Translations under genes and position numbers: made by a program
Assembly (NCBI RefSeq): GCF_020177595.1
Contig: NZ_JAHTBL010000006.1
Span: 62,001 to 126,000 of the forward strand
Direction of reading: 5' to 3'
DNA: 64,000 nt
From: Cognatishimia sp. MH4019
Lineage (GTDB): Bacteria; Pseudomonadota; Alphaproteobacteria; Rhodobacterales; Rhodobacteraceae
Notes under the pieces: model-generated
What the model was told of the DNA's origin: nothing
What the model saw: the letters and a program-made list of their open reading frames with translations, nothing else
Database searches by the model: none
Shown here: one piece after another, positions 53,482 to 63,192 of the stretch
How positions within the stretch are numbered: position 1 is the stretch's first letter
Layout: each line of letters starts with the position of its first letter

Positions 53482-54008
53482 GCGGAAAACTCGTTGGGAG
53501 CATCCTCGTGATCATCGCCCTGATCGCCGGTGCGGCGCTCTATTACCTGCAGGTCTATCACTTCTACGAACCCGTCACCGCGACGGGCGAGGACGACGTG
53601 CAGATGACAACACTTGTCTCTGGCCAGCCCGAAACTGTCCTCTATGACGATTTCGAGGCGATCGACGCCACGTCCTCGCCCATCCGCTACCGCTCCTGCT
53701 TCACCACGCCCATCTCTCTTGCGCTCGCCACAGAAACCTACGTCGCCTACGAGCGCGCCGAGCCGCTGGAGGCCCCCGGCTGGTTCGACTGTTTCGACGC
53801 CGACGCGCTGGGTGCGGCCTTGCAGGACGGCACCGCGCTCGCCTTCCTGGGCACCGCCAACATCACCTACGGCATCGACCGGATTATCGCGCTGACCGAG
53901 GATGGCCGCGGCTATGCGTGGCACCAGATAAACCCTTGTGGTGAAAAGCTATTCGACGGCGAGCCGCTCCCCGACGACTGCCCGCCGCCCCCCGAAAGGA
54001 CCGAATAA
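53478..54008 (+). CDS. DUF6446-like membrane-anchored protein between glyQ and glyS
   Basis: The 176-residue product has one N-terminal helix ([18 protein letters not shown]) and a domain facing the periplasm with several Cys ('[15 protein letters not shown]', '[11 protein letters not shown]', 'NPCGEKL', 'DDCPPPP'). It resembles the DUF6446 family that lies between glyQ and glyS in roseobacters. Function unknown. It overlaps glyQ (ATGA) and its own stop UAA overlaps the glyS ATG by one base (TAATG), so the three are translated together. Confidence 0.72.
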   Translation: MSGKLVGSILVIIALIAGAALYYLQVYHFYEPVTATGEDDVQMTTLVSGQPETVLYDDFEAIDATSSPIRYRSCFTTPISLALATETYVAYERAEPLEAPGWFDCFDADALGAALQDGTALAFLGTANITYGIDRIIALTEDGRGYAWHQINPCGEKLFDGEPLPDDCPPPPERTE

Positions 54009-56320
54009 TGCCTGATCTCCTGATCGAGCTTTTTTCCGAGGAAATCCCCGCCCGCATGCAGGCCAAAGCCGCCGCCGACCTTCAAAAGCGCGTCACTGAC
54101 GGGCTGGTTGAGGCTGGCATCACCTATGCCGGCGCGCGTGCCTATTCCACGCCCCGCCGCCTGACGCTGACGCTTTCCGATATGCTCGCCCGCTCGCCGG
54201 ATTTGCGGGAAGAACGCAAAGGCCCCCGCGCCGATGCGCCCGAAAAAGCGCTCGAAGGGTTTCTGCGTTCCACCGGCCTGACCAAGGACCAACTGGAACT
54301 GCGTGATGATAAAAAGGGCCAGACCTATTTCGCCGTGATCGACAAACCGGGCCGCCCCGCCGCTGACATCGTGGCCGAGGTCCTTGAAGACACGATCCGC
54401 AATTTCCCATGGCCCAAATCCATGCGTTGGGGCAGCGGCTCCCTCCGCTGGGTCCGCCCGCTCCATCGCATCCTGTGCATCACCTATGACGAGCAGGGCA
54501 CAGACATCGTCCCCGTCACGGTCGATCACATCACCTCCGGCGACATTACCGAAGGCCACCGTTTCATGGCCCCCGGCGCGTTCAAAGTCACCAGCTTTGA
54601 CGACTACGAGGCCAAGCTCAAAAAGGCCCATGTCGTGCTCGACGCGACCGAGCGCGCCGACCACATCTGGGCCGACGCCACCTCCATGGCCTTCGCGCAA
54701 GGCCTTGAAGTTGTGGAAGATAAAGGCCTTCTGGCCGAGGTCGCAGGCCTTGTCGAATGGCCCGTCGTCCTGATGGGCGAGATCGGAGAGCGCTTCCTCG
54801 ATCTACCCCCCGAGGTCCTGCAAAGCTCCATGAAAGAGCACCAGAAGTTTTTCTCTGTCCGCAACCCAAAGACGGGCCGCATCGAAAAATTCGTGACCGT
54901 CGCCAATACCGAGACGCCCGATAACGGTGCCACGATCCTCGCGGGCAACCAAAAGGTCCTCGCCGCCCGTCTGGCCGATGCGGTGTTCTTTTGGGAGAAC
55001 GACCTGCGCATCGCCAAAGAGGGCATGCAGCCGTGGCTCGACAGCCTTGGCAAAGTCACGTTCCACAACAAACTTGGCACCGTCGCCGACCAGATCGACC
55101 GCATCGCGGCGCTGTCGCGCGAAATCGCGCCCGTGGTTGGCGCAGATGCGGACGCCGCCGAAAAAGCCGCCCGCCTCGCGAAGGCCGATCTGGCCTCCGA
55201 AATGGTCTACGAATTCCCCGAACTCCAGGGCATCATGGGCCGCTACTATATCGAGCGGGCAGGGGAGAGCGCCGAGATCGCTGCCGTCGCCGAAGACCAC
55301 TACGCTCCGCTTGGGCCGTCGGACGATGTGCCCACCGCGCCGGTTTCCGTGGCCGTGGCGTTGGCAGAGAAGATCGACAAGCTGACCGCCTTCTGGGCGA
55401 TTGATGAGAAGCCGACTGGGAGCAAAGACCCGTTTGCGCTGCGGAGGGCTGCACTTGGGGGTATTCGGTTGGTTCTGGAGAACCAGACCAGCTTTTCGTT
55501 AAGAAACTTGTTTGATCAGGCTCAGGATGGCTTTCTTGATGTTCTCTTCACGGCGATTCATAAGAGGTTCGCGGTAAAGAGCATTTCAGATCATTCTGCT
55601 ATCGTCGAATTTTTTGATTTGAAAGGTTGGTTAACTGAGACCGGCGATCTTACTGCAGATGCGGAAGAGAATATTGTTGAACTGGCTAGTGCTTTGGAGA
55701 GTGGGGCTACGACGGGCGAAGAACAGGCTATAAATATCCTTCGTGCTGCTGCGACGAAACAACTAGGCCGAAAGCCTAATCGCAAGCTCGATACGGAAAG
55801 CCTCCTCTCCTTCTTCCACGACCGCCTCAAGGTCTATCTTCGCGATCAAGGTATCCGCCATGACGTCATCGACGCCTGCATCGTCATGCCGGGCAACGAT
55901 GACCTCACCCTGCTGGTCAAACGCGCCAACGCCCTTTCGGATTTCCTGAAAACCGACGACGGCGAAAACCTGCTTCAAGGCTTCAAGCGCGCCAATAACA
56001 TCCTTTCTCAAGCCGAGGAAAAGGATGGCGTCGAATACTCCTTCGGCGCGGATATCAAATTCGCCGAGACCGACGAGGAACGCGCGCTCTTCGCAGCGCT
56101 GGACGCAGCCGACGCGCAAATCACCCCCGCGATGAAAGAAGAAGATTTCGCCAAAGCCATGACCGCCATGGCCGCCCTGCGCGCCCCGATTGATGCGTTT
56201 TTCGAGGCCGTTCAGGTCAACGCTGACAGCGCCACGATCCGCCGTAATCGGCTCAACCTGCTGCACCGCATCCGCACGATTTGCCTCAGCGTGGCCGATT
56301 TGACGCGTGTCGAAGGGTAG
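54008..56320 (+). CDS. glyS: Glycine-tRNA ligase beta subunit
   Basis: The 770-residue beta subunit of GlyRS binds tRNA-Gly. The N-terminus PDLLIELFSEEIPARM and the blocks 'FPWPKSMRWGSGSLRWVRPLHRILC', 'MKEHQKFFSVRNPKTGRIEKFVTVAN' and 'ADLASEMVYEFPELQGIMGRYY' are typical. The end carries an anticodon-binding (DALR-like) helical domain with 'KRVNALS'-like 'LLVKRANAL'. Its length is longer than E. coli's 689 mainly because of a segment of about 100 residues after RRAALGG, where base composition also drops (see the separate entry). Confidence 0.95.
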   Translation: MPDLLIELFSEEIPARMQAKAAADLQKRVTDGLVEAGITYAGARAYSTPRRLTLTLSDMLARSPDLREERKGPRADAPEKALEGFLRSTGLTKDQLELRDDKKGQTYFAVIDKPGRPAADIVAEVLEDTIRNFPWPKSMRWGSGSLRWVRPLHRILCITYDEQGTDIVPVTVDHITSGDITEGHRFMAPGAFKVTSFDDYEAKLKKAHVVLDATERADHIWADATSMAFAQGLEVVEDKGLLAEVAGLVEWPVVLMGEIGERFLDLPPEVLQSSMKEHQKFFSVRNPKTGRIEKFVTVANTETPDNGATILAGNQKVLAARLADAVFFWENDLRIAKEGMQPWLDSLGKVTFHNKLGTVADQIDRIAALSREIAPVVGADADAAEKAARLAKADLASEMVYEFPELQGIMGRYYIERAGESAEIAAVAEDHYAPLGPSDDVPTAPVSVAVALAEKIDKLTAFWAIDEKPTGSKDPFALRRAALGGIRLVLENQTSFSLRNLFDQAQDGFLDVLFTAIHKRFAVKSISDHSAIVEFFDLKGWLTETGDLTADAEENIVELASALESGATTGEEQAINILRAAATKQLGRKPNRKLDTESLLSFFHDRLKVYLRDQGIRHDVIDACIVMPGNDDLTLLVKRANALSDFLKTDDGENLLQGFKRANNILSQAEEKDGVEYSFGADIKFAETDEERALFAALDAADAQITPAMKEEDFAKAMTAMAALRAPIDAFFEAVQVNADSATIRRNRLNLLHRIRTICLSVADLTRVEG
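55490..55760 (+). other. Low-GC patch inside glyS
   Basis: Hand counting gives about 44% G+C for 55501-55740, against about 58-68% just before. Codons here use A/T-ending forms (GTT, CTT, GAT, TTT) that are rare in the rest of the gene. The protein part, about residues 500-580, is the poorly conserved insertion between 'KPTGSKDPFALRRAA' and 'LSFFHDRLKVYL'. Confidence 0.8.
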
Positions 56321-56385
56321 CGCAAACAATCCTTGTTAAGAATCGCGTCAGGCGTATGCTGCAGGCACGAAAGGATTGTGCCGCA

Positions 56386-58950
56386 GTGCAGAAACATGCT
56401 GATTTCACTGACTTTACGCTGATTACCCCCAGCGCCGCGATTGCCGCGGACAAGCATGGTGGGCGCGCAAAATGCCTGCAACGCCTGATCCGGCTTGATC
56501 TGCCCGTGCCGCGCACAGTCGCGCTCTCTTTTGCCGTGGTTCACGCGGTTGCAGCTGGCCAACTCCCTGATACCAAAGCGCTTTTGGCGCTCTTTCCCGA
56601 AGGTGCGCTGGTGTCCGTGCGCCCCAGCAGTCAGGACCCCGATTGGGGTGGGCCGGGCGCTGTGCTCAATATCGGTATGAACGACGCCCGCTACGTTGAT
56701 CTGTGCGAGACGATGGGCAAACCCGCCGCCGCCGCACTTTATGCGCGCTTCGTGCGGGCCTTTGCGATCCACGTCGCGCGCCTTGATCCGGACGAATTTG
56801 ATCTGCCCGCGCACCCGACACCCGAAGATCTGACCGCTGCACTCGCCGCCTATGAGGCCGAAACCGACAGCATTTTCCCCCAAGATCCCGCTCAGCAATT
56901 GGGCGAGGTTCTGCGCTCCATGGCGCGGGCTTGGGAAAGCACAACCGCACGCTTGTTGCGCCAGGCCAAAGGCGCGCCTGCGGATGCCGGTCTGGGCCTC
57001 GTGGTGCAGGAAATGGCCATGGGCGTGGGGGCTGCCGAAAGCGGTTCTGGCGTGATCCAGTTCGTCTCGTCCGACACCGGCGAGCCGGGCGTGACGGGGC
57101 GCTATCTGAGCCAAAGCCAAGGGCGCGAGGCGCTGTCGCCTGACGTGCAAGCCAGCTACCTGACCCGCGATCCCCGCGGCGCGTCGCTGGAAGAACTTTG
57201 CCCGGACGCTTTCGCCGAGTTGATGACCTATGGCGACACGGTCCGCACCCGTCTGCGCGAGGAAATGCAGATCGAGTTCACCATTGATGGCGGCGACCTG
57301 CATGTGCTGGATGCTGTCCGCGTTGCACGTTCCGCCCGTGCCGGGGTGCGCATCGCTGTCGATCTGGCCAAGCAAGGCGTGATCGAGAAAAGCGATGCCC
57401 TGATCCGGGTGGAGCCACGCGCCCTGAACGAATTGTTGCACCGGCAGGTCGATGATCGCGCCAAGCGCGACCCGATTGCGCGCGGCATTGCCGCGTCGCC
57501 CGGTGCGGCCAGCGGCAAGATCGTGTTTACCGCCAACGATGCTCAAGCCAGCGCCGCGCGCGGCGAGGCCTGCGTTTTGGTGCGTCGCGAAACCACGCCT
57601 GAGGACATTCGCGGCATGCACGCCGCCGCCGCCGTGCTGACCGAACGCGGTGGCATGACGTCTCATGCTGCCGTGATTGGCCGGGGCCTTGGCCTTCCTT
57701 GCGTCGTTGGGGCTTCCGAAATTCAGCTCGATGCGCGTCAAAAAACCCTGACCACGCCTGATGGCCGCACCTTCTTTGAAGGCGAAGTGATCACCATCGA
57801 CGGCACCGCCGGCGAAGCGCTGGCCGGGGAGCCGAAGATGCGCGAAGCCGCCTTGGATGACGTTTTCCAGACCTTGCTCGGCTGGGCGGACGAGGTGCGC
57901 GATATCGGCGTGCGCGCCAATGCCGACACCCCCGCCGACGCCCAGACCGCCCGCAATTTTGAAGCCGAAGGCATCGGCCTCTGCCGCACTGAACATATGT
58001 TTTTCGAGGGCGACCGCCTGACCGTGATGCGCGAGATGATCTTCGCTGACAGCTCCGAAGATCGCCGCGCCGCCGTAGATCGCCTGCTGCCCATGCAGCG
58101 CGACGATTTCAAACAGCTCTTCGATATCATGCGCGGCATGCCCGTCTGCATCCGCCTGTTCGACCCGCCCCTGCACGAGTTTTTGCCCAGCTCCCGCGAC
58201 GGTATGCGCGATTTGGCCGAGGCGCTGGGCTTGCCGTTGGCAGACGTCACCCACCGGGTCGAAGCGCTGAGCGAATTTAACCCCATGCTGGGGATGCGCG
58301 GTGTGCGCCTTGGTATCACGGTGCCGGAAATCTACGATATGCAGGTCCGTGCCATTTTTGAGGCGACGGTTGAAGTTACCACGCAGGGCATTGATATCAC
58401 GCCGGAAATCATGATCCCGCTGGTCTCTGCCGCACGTGAGGTCGAACTTGTGCGCTCCCGCATCGACGCAGTCGCGGCCGCTGTGCGGGCCGAGCGGGGC
58501 ATTGATTTCAACTTCAAACTGGGCGTCATGGTGGAAACGCCGCGCGCTGCTCTGCGTGCGGGCGATATCGCGGAAACCGCCGCCTTCCTTAGCTTCGGCA
58601 CAAACGACCTGACCCAGATGACCTATGGCCTGTCGCGCGACGATGCGGGCCGCTTCATGTCGAACTATGTCCAGCAGGATGTCTTCCACGAAGACCCGTT
58701 CCACCGCCTCGACATTCACGGCGTGGGAGAGCTGCTGAGCATCGGTGCCGAACGAGGTCGCCACATCCGCCCCGACGTCGTCTTGTCCATCTGCGGTGAG
58801 CATGGCGGCGACGCTCTGGCCATCGAATTTTGCCGCAAGGCCGGGTTCAACTATGTCTCGTGCTCACCTTTTCGTGTGCCGGTCGCTCGGCTGGCCGCCG
58901 CGCAACTCACCATTCACGATCGTGCCGAAATCAAGGCAAACACCAGCTAA
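56386..58950 (+). CDS. PPDK-like PEP-utilising enzyme
   Basis: The product of about 854 residues has the order of pyruvate, phosphate dikinase. An N-terminal ATP-grasp-like part comes first. The swivelling phosphohistidine domain has TERGGMTSHAAVIGRG (catalytic His), and the C-terminal PEP/pyruvate TIM barrel has GIGLCRTEHMFF, IRLFDPPLHEFLPS, GVMVETPRAAL and SFGTNDLTQMTYG. The ATP-site loop, VSVRSGA-x-x-S-M-P-G-M in classical PPDK, reads VSVRPSSQDPDWGGPG. I choose the GTG at 56386 because AAAGGA lies ten bases before it; an ATG at 56356 has no ribosome-binding site. Placement right after glyS recurs in this group. The long antisense frame is a shadow. Confidence 0.85.
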   Translation: MQKHADFTDFTLITPSAAIAADKHGGRAKCLQRLIRLDLPVPRTVALSFAVVHAVAAGQLPDTKALLALFPEGALVSVRPSSQDPDWGGPGAVLNIGMNDARYVDLCETMGKPAAAALYARFVRAFAIHVARLDPDEFDLPAHPTPEDLTAALAAYEAETDSIFPQDPAQQLGEVLRSMARAWESTTARLLRQAKGAPADAGLGLVVQEMAMGVGAAESGSGVIQFVSSDTGEPGVTGRYLSQSQGREALSPDVQASYLTRDPRGASLEELCPDAFAELMTYGDTVRTRLREEMQIEFTIDGGDLHVLDAVRVARSARAGVRIAVDLAKQGVIEKSDALIRVEPRALNELLHRQVDDRAKRDPIARGIAASPGAASGKIVFTANDAQASAARGEACVLVRRETTPEDIRGMHAAAAVLTERGGMTSHAAVIGRGLGLPCVVGASEIQLDARQKTLTTPDGRTFFEGEVITIDGTAGEALAGEPKMREAALDDVFQTLLGWADEVRDIGVRANADTPADAQTARNFEAEGIGLCRTEHMFFEGDRLTVMREMIFADSSEDRRAAVDRLLPMQRDDFKQLFDIMRGMPVCIRLFDPPLHEFLPSSRDGMRDLAEALGLPLADVTHRVEALSEFNPMLGMRGVRLGITVPEIYDMQVRAIFEATVEVTTQGIDITPEIMIPLVSAAREVELVRSRIDAVAAAVRAERGIDFNFKLGVMVETPRAALRAGDIAETAAFLSFGTNDLTQMTYGLSRDDAGRFMSNYVQQDVFHEDPFHRLDIHGVGELLSIGAERGRHIRPDVVLSICGEHGGDALAIEFCRKAGFNYVSCSPFRVPVARLAAAQLTIHDRAEIKANTS

Positions 58951-59147
58951 GTGGCTGAAAAACAAGCGCTCTTTTCAGGCTTTTCCAAGGCATCACAATC
59001 GGCGAACTGTTGCCGGTATGCCACGCGACAGGCTGCGCGACTCGACGTTTGGGGCAAACCGGCCTATGTGACCGGCTGGCTGCCAACCGCCCCTCCGATT
59101 TCGGAGCGGCTGCCACCTGACGGGAACTGCCTGAGAAGGACGACGAT

Positions 59148-59846
59148 ATGCTTGTGAAGAGGATCGCATTTACATGCGCCCTGTCGCTTTGCGCGATCGT
59201 TGCACCTGCATTTGCAGATGCTGCCGACGTTGAAACGCAAAGCCACGAAGCTCTGGGAAAGAGCGTTAAACAATTGTTGGATAATGAGCGCCGGATCATG
59301 CTGAACGGGGGGGCTGATCGCCTCGCCATGATCGCAACGACCGCACCGCGCAGCTCGATCACGCCGACCAAACGCCCGGCCTATGCCGGCATCAGCTATG
59401 ATCGCGAATGGCTGGCCGCCCAGCCCGAAGCCAAAGGTGGCGCGCAGTGGCGTTGCCTTGCCGAAGCGCTCTATTTCGAGGCGCGCGGTGAAAGTGTCAA
59501 AGGCCAGTTCGCTGTGGCCGAGGTGATCATGAACCGGGTCGCATCCTCGCGCTTTCCCGACAGCGTTTGCGGCGTGATCAACCAAGGCACGGGCAAAAAG
59601 TACGCCTGCCAGTTCACCTATACTTGTGACGGCAAGGCCGAGGTCATCAACGAGCCGCGGGCGTTTAACAACGTGGCCAAGATCGCCAAAGCCATGGTCG
59701 ATGGGGCACCCTTGCGCCTGACCGGTGGGGCCACGCATTATCACACCAAATCGGTGAGCCCGCGCTGGGCGCGCACCTATCCGCGCACCGCAACAATCGG
59801 CTACCACCACTTCTATCGCCACACCTACCGCACGGCGTCGAACTAG
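59148..59846 (+). CDS. SleB/CwlJ-type cell wall hydrolase
   Basis: The 232-residue exported protein has a signal peptide (LVKRIAFTCALSLCAIVAPAFADA) and a C-terminal Hydrolase_2 domain: CLAEALYFEARGES, 'FAVAEVIMNRVASSRFPDSVCGVINQ' and 'CQFTYTCDGKAEVI', with the Glu in FEARGE as the likely catalytic acid. It is a peptidoglycan lytic enzyme in the periplasm. The linker (35-95) is unstructured in look. The ATG at 59148 is directly preceded by GAAGGACGA. Confidence 0.9.
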   Translation: MLVKRIAFTCALSLCAIVAPAFADAADVETQSHEALGKSVKQLLDNERRIMLNGGADRLAMIATTAPRSSITPTKRPAYAGISYDREWLAAQPEAKGGAQWRCLAEALYFEARGESVKGQFAVAEVIMNRVASSRFPDSVCGVINQGTGKKYACQFTYTCDGKAEVINEPRAFNNVAKIAKAMVDGAPLRLTGGATHYHTKSVSPRWARTYPRTATIGYHHFYRHTYRTASN

Positions 59847-59870
59847 GTCGCAATTGCCATCTGCTGCGAC

Positions 59871-59901
59871 GCGGGCGCCCCTTTTCGGAGGCGCCCGCTT
59901 T
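59871..59901 (+). terminator. Intrinsic terminator-like hairpin after the cell wall hydrolase
   Basis: GCGGGCGCC/GGCGCCCGC with a 10-nt loop is followed by TTTG. The T-run is short, so termination may be partial. Confidence 0.6.
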
Positions 59902-59945
59902 GCGTATCAGGGGCCGTGATCTCCCGCGCTGAAGGCCAAGACCCC

Positions 59946-60851
59946 ATGACAAACGACATCCATCTGGCCTTTGCCCACCCATCCGAGCGCGCCGCCGCCA
60001 CCGCAGACGGCCCGCGCGACCGCATTTCGGTGCGCGACTATATTGTCGAGGTCGAGATAGGTGCCTTCCAACAAGAACGCGGCACCACTCAGCGGGTGCA
60101 ATTCAACATCGTTGTCGAAGTGCAGCCCGTCGAGGGCCCCATCGACGATGATGTAGATCGTATCCTCTCCTACGACCGCGTGACCGAGGCGATTACGCTG
60201 GAGCTGTCGGAAGAACGCCTGAATCTGCTCGAAACACTGGCCGAACGCGTGGCCGACCGCATCCTACTGGAACCCCAAGCGATGCGCTGTTTCGTGCGGA
60301 TCGAAAAACTGGATCGGGGTTCCGGTGCGTTGGGCGTCGAGATCGTGCGCGCGCGGCCCTTGAAAGTCGTCGATCCGACCGAGTCGCTTCTGATCCCGCC
60401 GCGCGTCGTAATGCTGTCCAACGCTGCGATCATATCGGACAACCTGACCGGTTGGCTTGATCAGCTCGCCTCAGATCCGGCCCCCGTGATCCTTTGCGTC
60501 GGCATGCCCGAGGCGACACCGCCCGCGTCACAGGTTGCTCCGGCCCAACGGCGCATCGACCTTCTTGCAATCGAACAGAACGCCTGGGTCCTTGCGGGCC
60601 GTGATGCGCGCTGCGTGGTCGTCGCAACCCGGACCGAGCTTGATTGGGCCATGAAAAACGGCCAAATCTGTGTCTGGGCACCTTCCAAGATCGTGCTGGA
60701 TGCGGTCGAAGGTCCCGCAACACAGCCTCGCGATGCGGCCGCCCTCAATGCGTGGTTTGCCGCAGAAATGGACGCTGCCGCTTTCTGGTCCATCGGCGGG
60801 CAATCCCCTGAGGCCACGCGGGTCATCGCACTTGATCAGGTCACCCTATGA
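59946..60851 (+). CDS. folB: Dihydroneopterin aldolase-like protein with long C-terminal extension
   Basis: The 301-residue product has a FolB domain at residues about 30-155 (RISVRDYIVEVEIGAFQQERGTTQRVQFNIVVEV, ILSYDRVTEAITLELSEERLNLLETLAERV, and the KLDR end). The catalytic acid is in IGAFQQE. A second region (about 155-301) of unknown type follows: 'AIISDNLTGWLDQLASDPAPVILCVG' and later 'RCVVVATRTELDWAMKNGQICVWAPS', with alternating strands and helices. FolB cleaves dihydroneopterin in folate synthesis. Its stop overlaps the folP start (ATGA), supporting the pathway link. Confidence 0.85.
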   Translation: MTNDIHLAFAHPSERAAATADGPRDRISVRDYIVEVEIGAFQQERGTTQRVQFNIVVEVQPVEGPIDDDVDRILSYDRVTEAITLELSEERLNLLETLAERVADRILLEPQAMRCFVRIEKLDRGSGALGVEIVRARPLKVVDPTESLLIPPRVVMLSNAAIISDNLTGWLDQLASDPAPVILCVGMPEATPPASQVAPAQRRIDLLAIEQNAWVLAGRDARCVVVATRTELDWAMKNGQICVWAPSKIVLDAVEGPATQPRDAAALNAWFAAEMDAAAFWSIGGQSPEATRVIALDQVTL

Positions 60852-61852
60852 CGCTTTACCGTCCTCTGGCTCAAACGGGTCCCGCGCCGAAAGGGGCCAA
60901 GCGTCTTGCGGGCGGTTGGTGCTGGTTCACTCAGGCCGAGGTTCTCACACCGGGCCGGGCCTCGCGCATCATTCCGGCCAGTGACATTCCCGCTGACAGG
61001 CTCGACCGTTTGACCGCGCCGCGTACGCCGCAAGCCAGTCTCAGTTGGGCCATGCCGCATATCATGGGCATTCTCAACGTCACCCCCGACAGTTTTTCAG
61101 ATGGCGGTCAGTTCATCGGCGCTGACGCCGCGATTGCCCATGCCCGCGATATGGCAGCCTGCGGGGCTGACATGATCGACGTGGGCGGCGAAAGCACCCG
61201 TCCCGGAGCCACATTGGTGCCAGTCGAGGATGAGGTCGCCCGCATCCGCCCGGTGATCGAGGCCACGGCACAAGCGGTTGACACACCGATCTCCGTCGAT
61301 ACCCGCAAAGCCGCCGTGGCCGAGGCCGCGATGGCTGCCGGTGCCGCCATGGTCAACGATGTCTCTGCCTTTAGCTTCGATCCGCAAATGGCGGAAACTG
61401 TTGCGAAATCTGGCGCGCCGGTTTGCCTGATGCACGCCAAGGGGGAGCCTGAGACGATGCAGGATGATCCCCGCTACACGGACGTCCTGCACGAGGTCTA
61501 CAGCGCGCTTGAGACCCATATCGCCACCGCTGAGGCCGCAGGCATTGCCCGCGCCCGCATCCTTGTCGATCCTGGTATCGGCTTTGGCAAAACGCTGGAT
61601 CATAACCTGACCCTCCTGCGCCATATCGGCGTTTTTCACGGGCTGGGCTGCCCGATCCTGTTGGGGGCCTCCCGCAAGCGCTTCATCGACACCGTGACCG
61701 ATGCGCCATCCGCCGCCGACCGTTTGCCCGGAACCCTCGCGATCACGCTCATTGCGGCCATGCAGGGTGTTCAGTTGCACCGCGTCCATGATATCACCCC
61801 TGCAGTTAAAGCGCTGAAAATGGCGCAAGCAGTCTTAGGGGCAAAGAAATGA
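60848..61852 (+). CDS. folP: Dihydropteroate synthase
   Basis: The 334-residue enzyme condenses hydroxymethyldihydropterin diphosphate and p-aminobenzoate. It has the signature [14 protein letters not shown] (from about residue 75), [11 protein letters not shown], '[25 protein letters not shown]' and '[13 protein letters not shown]'. About 70 residues precede the core, a longer N-terminus than E. coli FolP. It is translationally coupled to folB before and glmM after (ATGA). Confidence 0.95.
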   Translation: MTLYRPLAQTGPAPKGAKRLAGGWCWFTQAEVLTPGRASRIIPASDIPADRLDRLTAPRTPQASLSWAMPHIMGILNVTPDSFSDGGQFIGADAAIAHARDMAACGADMIDVGGESTRPGATLVPVEDEVARIRPVIEATAQAVDTPISVDTRKAAVAEAAMAAGAAMVNDVSAFSFDPQMAETVAKSGAPVCLMHAKGEPETMQDDPRYTDVLHEVYSALETHIATAEAAGIARARILVDPGIGFGKTLDHNLTLLRHIGVFHGLGCPILLGASRKRFIDTVTDAPSAADRLPGTLAITLIAAMQGVQLHRVHDITPAVKALKMAQAVLGAKK

Positions 61853-63192
61853 CACGGAAACTTTTTGGCACAGACGGCGTGCGGGGCACCGCCAACACCT
61901 ATCCGATGACTGCCGAAATGGCCCTTAAGCTGGGTGCTGCTGCAGGCCGCTATTTCCGCCGCGACGGCATGAACCGCCACCGTGTCGTGATTGGCAAAGA
62001 CACGCGTCTGTCGGGTTACATGCTGGAAAACGCGCTCACCGCGGGCCTCACCTCCACCGGCATGAACGTGCTGCTTCTGGGCCCCGTGCCGACCCCCGCT
62101 GTGGGCTACCTGACCCGCTCCATGCGCGCCGATCTGGGCATTATGATCTCGGCCAGCCATAACCCGCACCACGACAACGGCATCAAGTTCTTCGGCCCCG
62201 ATGGCTTCAAGTTGTCTGACGAGGCCGAGATGGAGATTGAAGCGTTGGTGGCTGGCGAAATCGACCCCGCGCAACCTGCCAATATCGGCCGCGCCAAGCG
62301 TATCGACGATGGCCGGGGCCGCTATGTCGAATATGCCAAAACCACCTTTCCCCGCCAACAGCGCCTGACCGGCCTCAAGGTTGTCATCGATTGCGCCAAC
62401 GGGGCGGCCTACAAAGCTGCGCCCGAAGTCTTGTGGGAGCTTGGCGCCGAGGTGATCCCCGTCGGCACCGCCCCCAATGGCTATAATATCAATGAAGGCT
62501 GCGGCTCCACCAGCACCAAGACCGCCGCCGAAACCGTCGTGGCCCATGGCGCGGATGTGGGCATTTGCTTGGATGGCGACGCCGACCGCGTGATGATCCT
62601 GGATGAGACCGGAACGGTGGCCGATGGCGATCAACTCATGGCGCTGATGGCCCGCCGCTGGGCCGATCTGGGCCAGCTGCGCGACGACACGTTGGTGGCG
62701 ACCGTCATGTCCAACCTCGGCCTGGAGCGCTATCTGCAAAGCAACGGCCTGCGCCTTGAGCGCACCAAGGTTGGCGACCGCTATGTCGTTGAAGCCATGC
62801 GCAAAGGTGGCTGGAACCTGGGCGGCGAACAGTCCGGCCATATCGTGATGACCGACTACGCCACCACCGGCGACGGCCTGATCGCGGGCCTGCAATTCCT
62901 CGCTGAGATGGCCCGCTCGGGTAAACCCGCCAGCACGCTGGTCAAAAGTTTCGAACCTGTGCCGCAGCTGCTCAAAAACGTGCGCTACGCGGCAGGCCAA
63001 GACCCGCTGAACGCCGCCGCCGTCCTCAAACGCATCGCTGAAGCCGAAGGCCAGCTCACTGGCAAAGGCCGCCTCCTGATCCGCAAATCCGGCACCGAAC
63101 CCCTGGTCCGCGTGATGGCCGAATGCGAAGATGACGCCCTGCTGCATGAGGTCGTGGACGGCATTGTTGCAGAGGTCGAAGCCGCCCTTTAA
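61849..63192 (+). CDS. glmM: Phosphoglucosamine mutase
   Basis: The 447-residue enzyme interconverts glucosamine 6- and 1-phosphate for UDP-GlcNAc synthesis. It has the phosphoserine loop [14 protein letters not shown] (Ser103), the metal loop DGDADR, the sugar loop GGEQSGH and the phosphate loop [12 protein letters not shown]. It starts inside the folP stop (ATGA), the folB-folP-glmM order of this group, and ends in UAA with a four-base convergent overlap with the next gene. Confidence 0.97.
   Translation: MTRKLFGTDGVRGTANTYPMTAEMALKLGAAAGRYFRRDGMNRHRVVIGKDTRLSGYMLENALTAGLTSTGMNVLLLGPVPTPAVGYLTRSMRADLGIMISASHNPHHDNGIKFFGPDGFKLSDEAEMEIEALVAGEIDPAQPANIGRAKRIDDGRGRYVEYAKTTFPRQQRLTGLKVVIDCANGAAYKAAPEVLWELGAEVIPVGTAPNGYNINEGCGSTSTKTAAETVVAHGADVGICLDGDADRVMILDETGTVADGDQLMALMARRWADLGQLRDDTLVATVMSNLGLERYLQSNGLRLERTKVGDRYVVEAMRKGGWNLGGEQSGHIVMTDYATTGDGLIAGLQFLAEMARSGKPASTLVKSFEPVPQLLKNVRYAAGQDPLNAAAVLKRIAEAEGQLTGKGRLLIRKSGTEPLVRVMAECEDDALLHEVVDGIVAEVEAAL

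Noticed and set aside
56212-58803. 863-codon open frame on the minus strand over the PPDK-like gene
   Set aside because: The plus strand has full domain evidence. The minus frame is His/Gly/Ala-rich without family motifs, a usual result of third-position GC bias.
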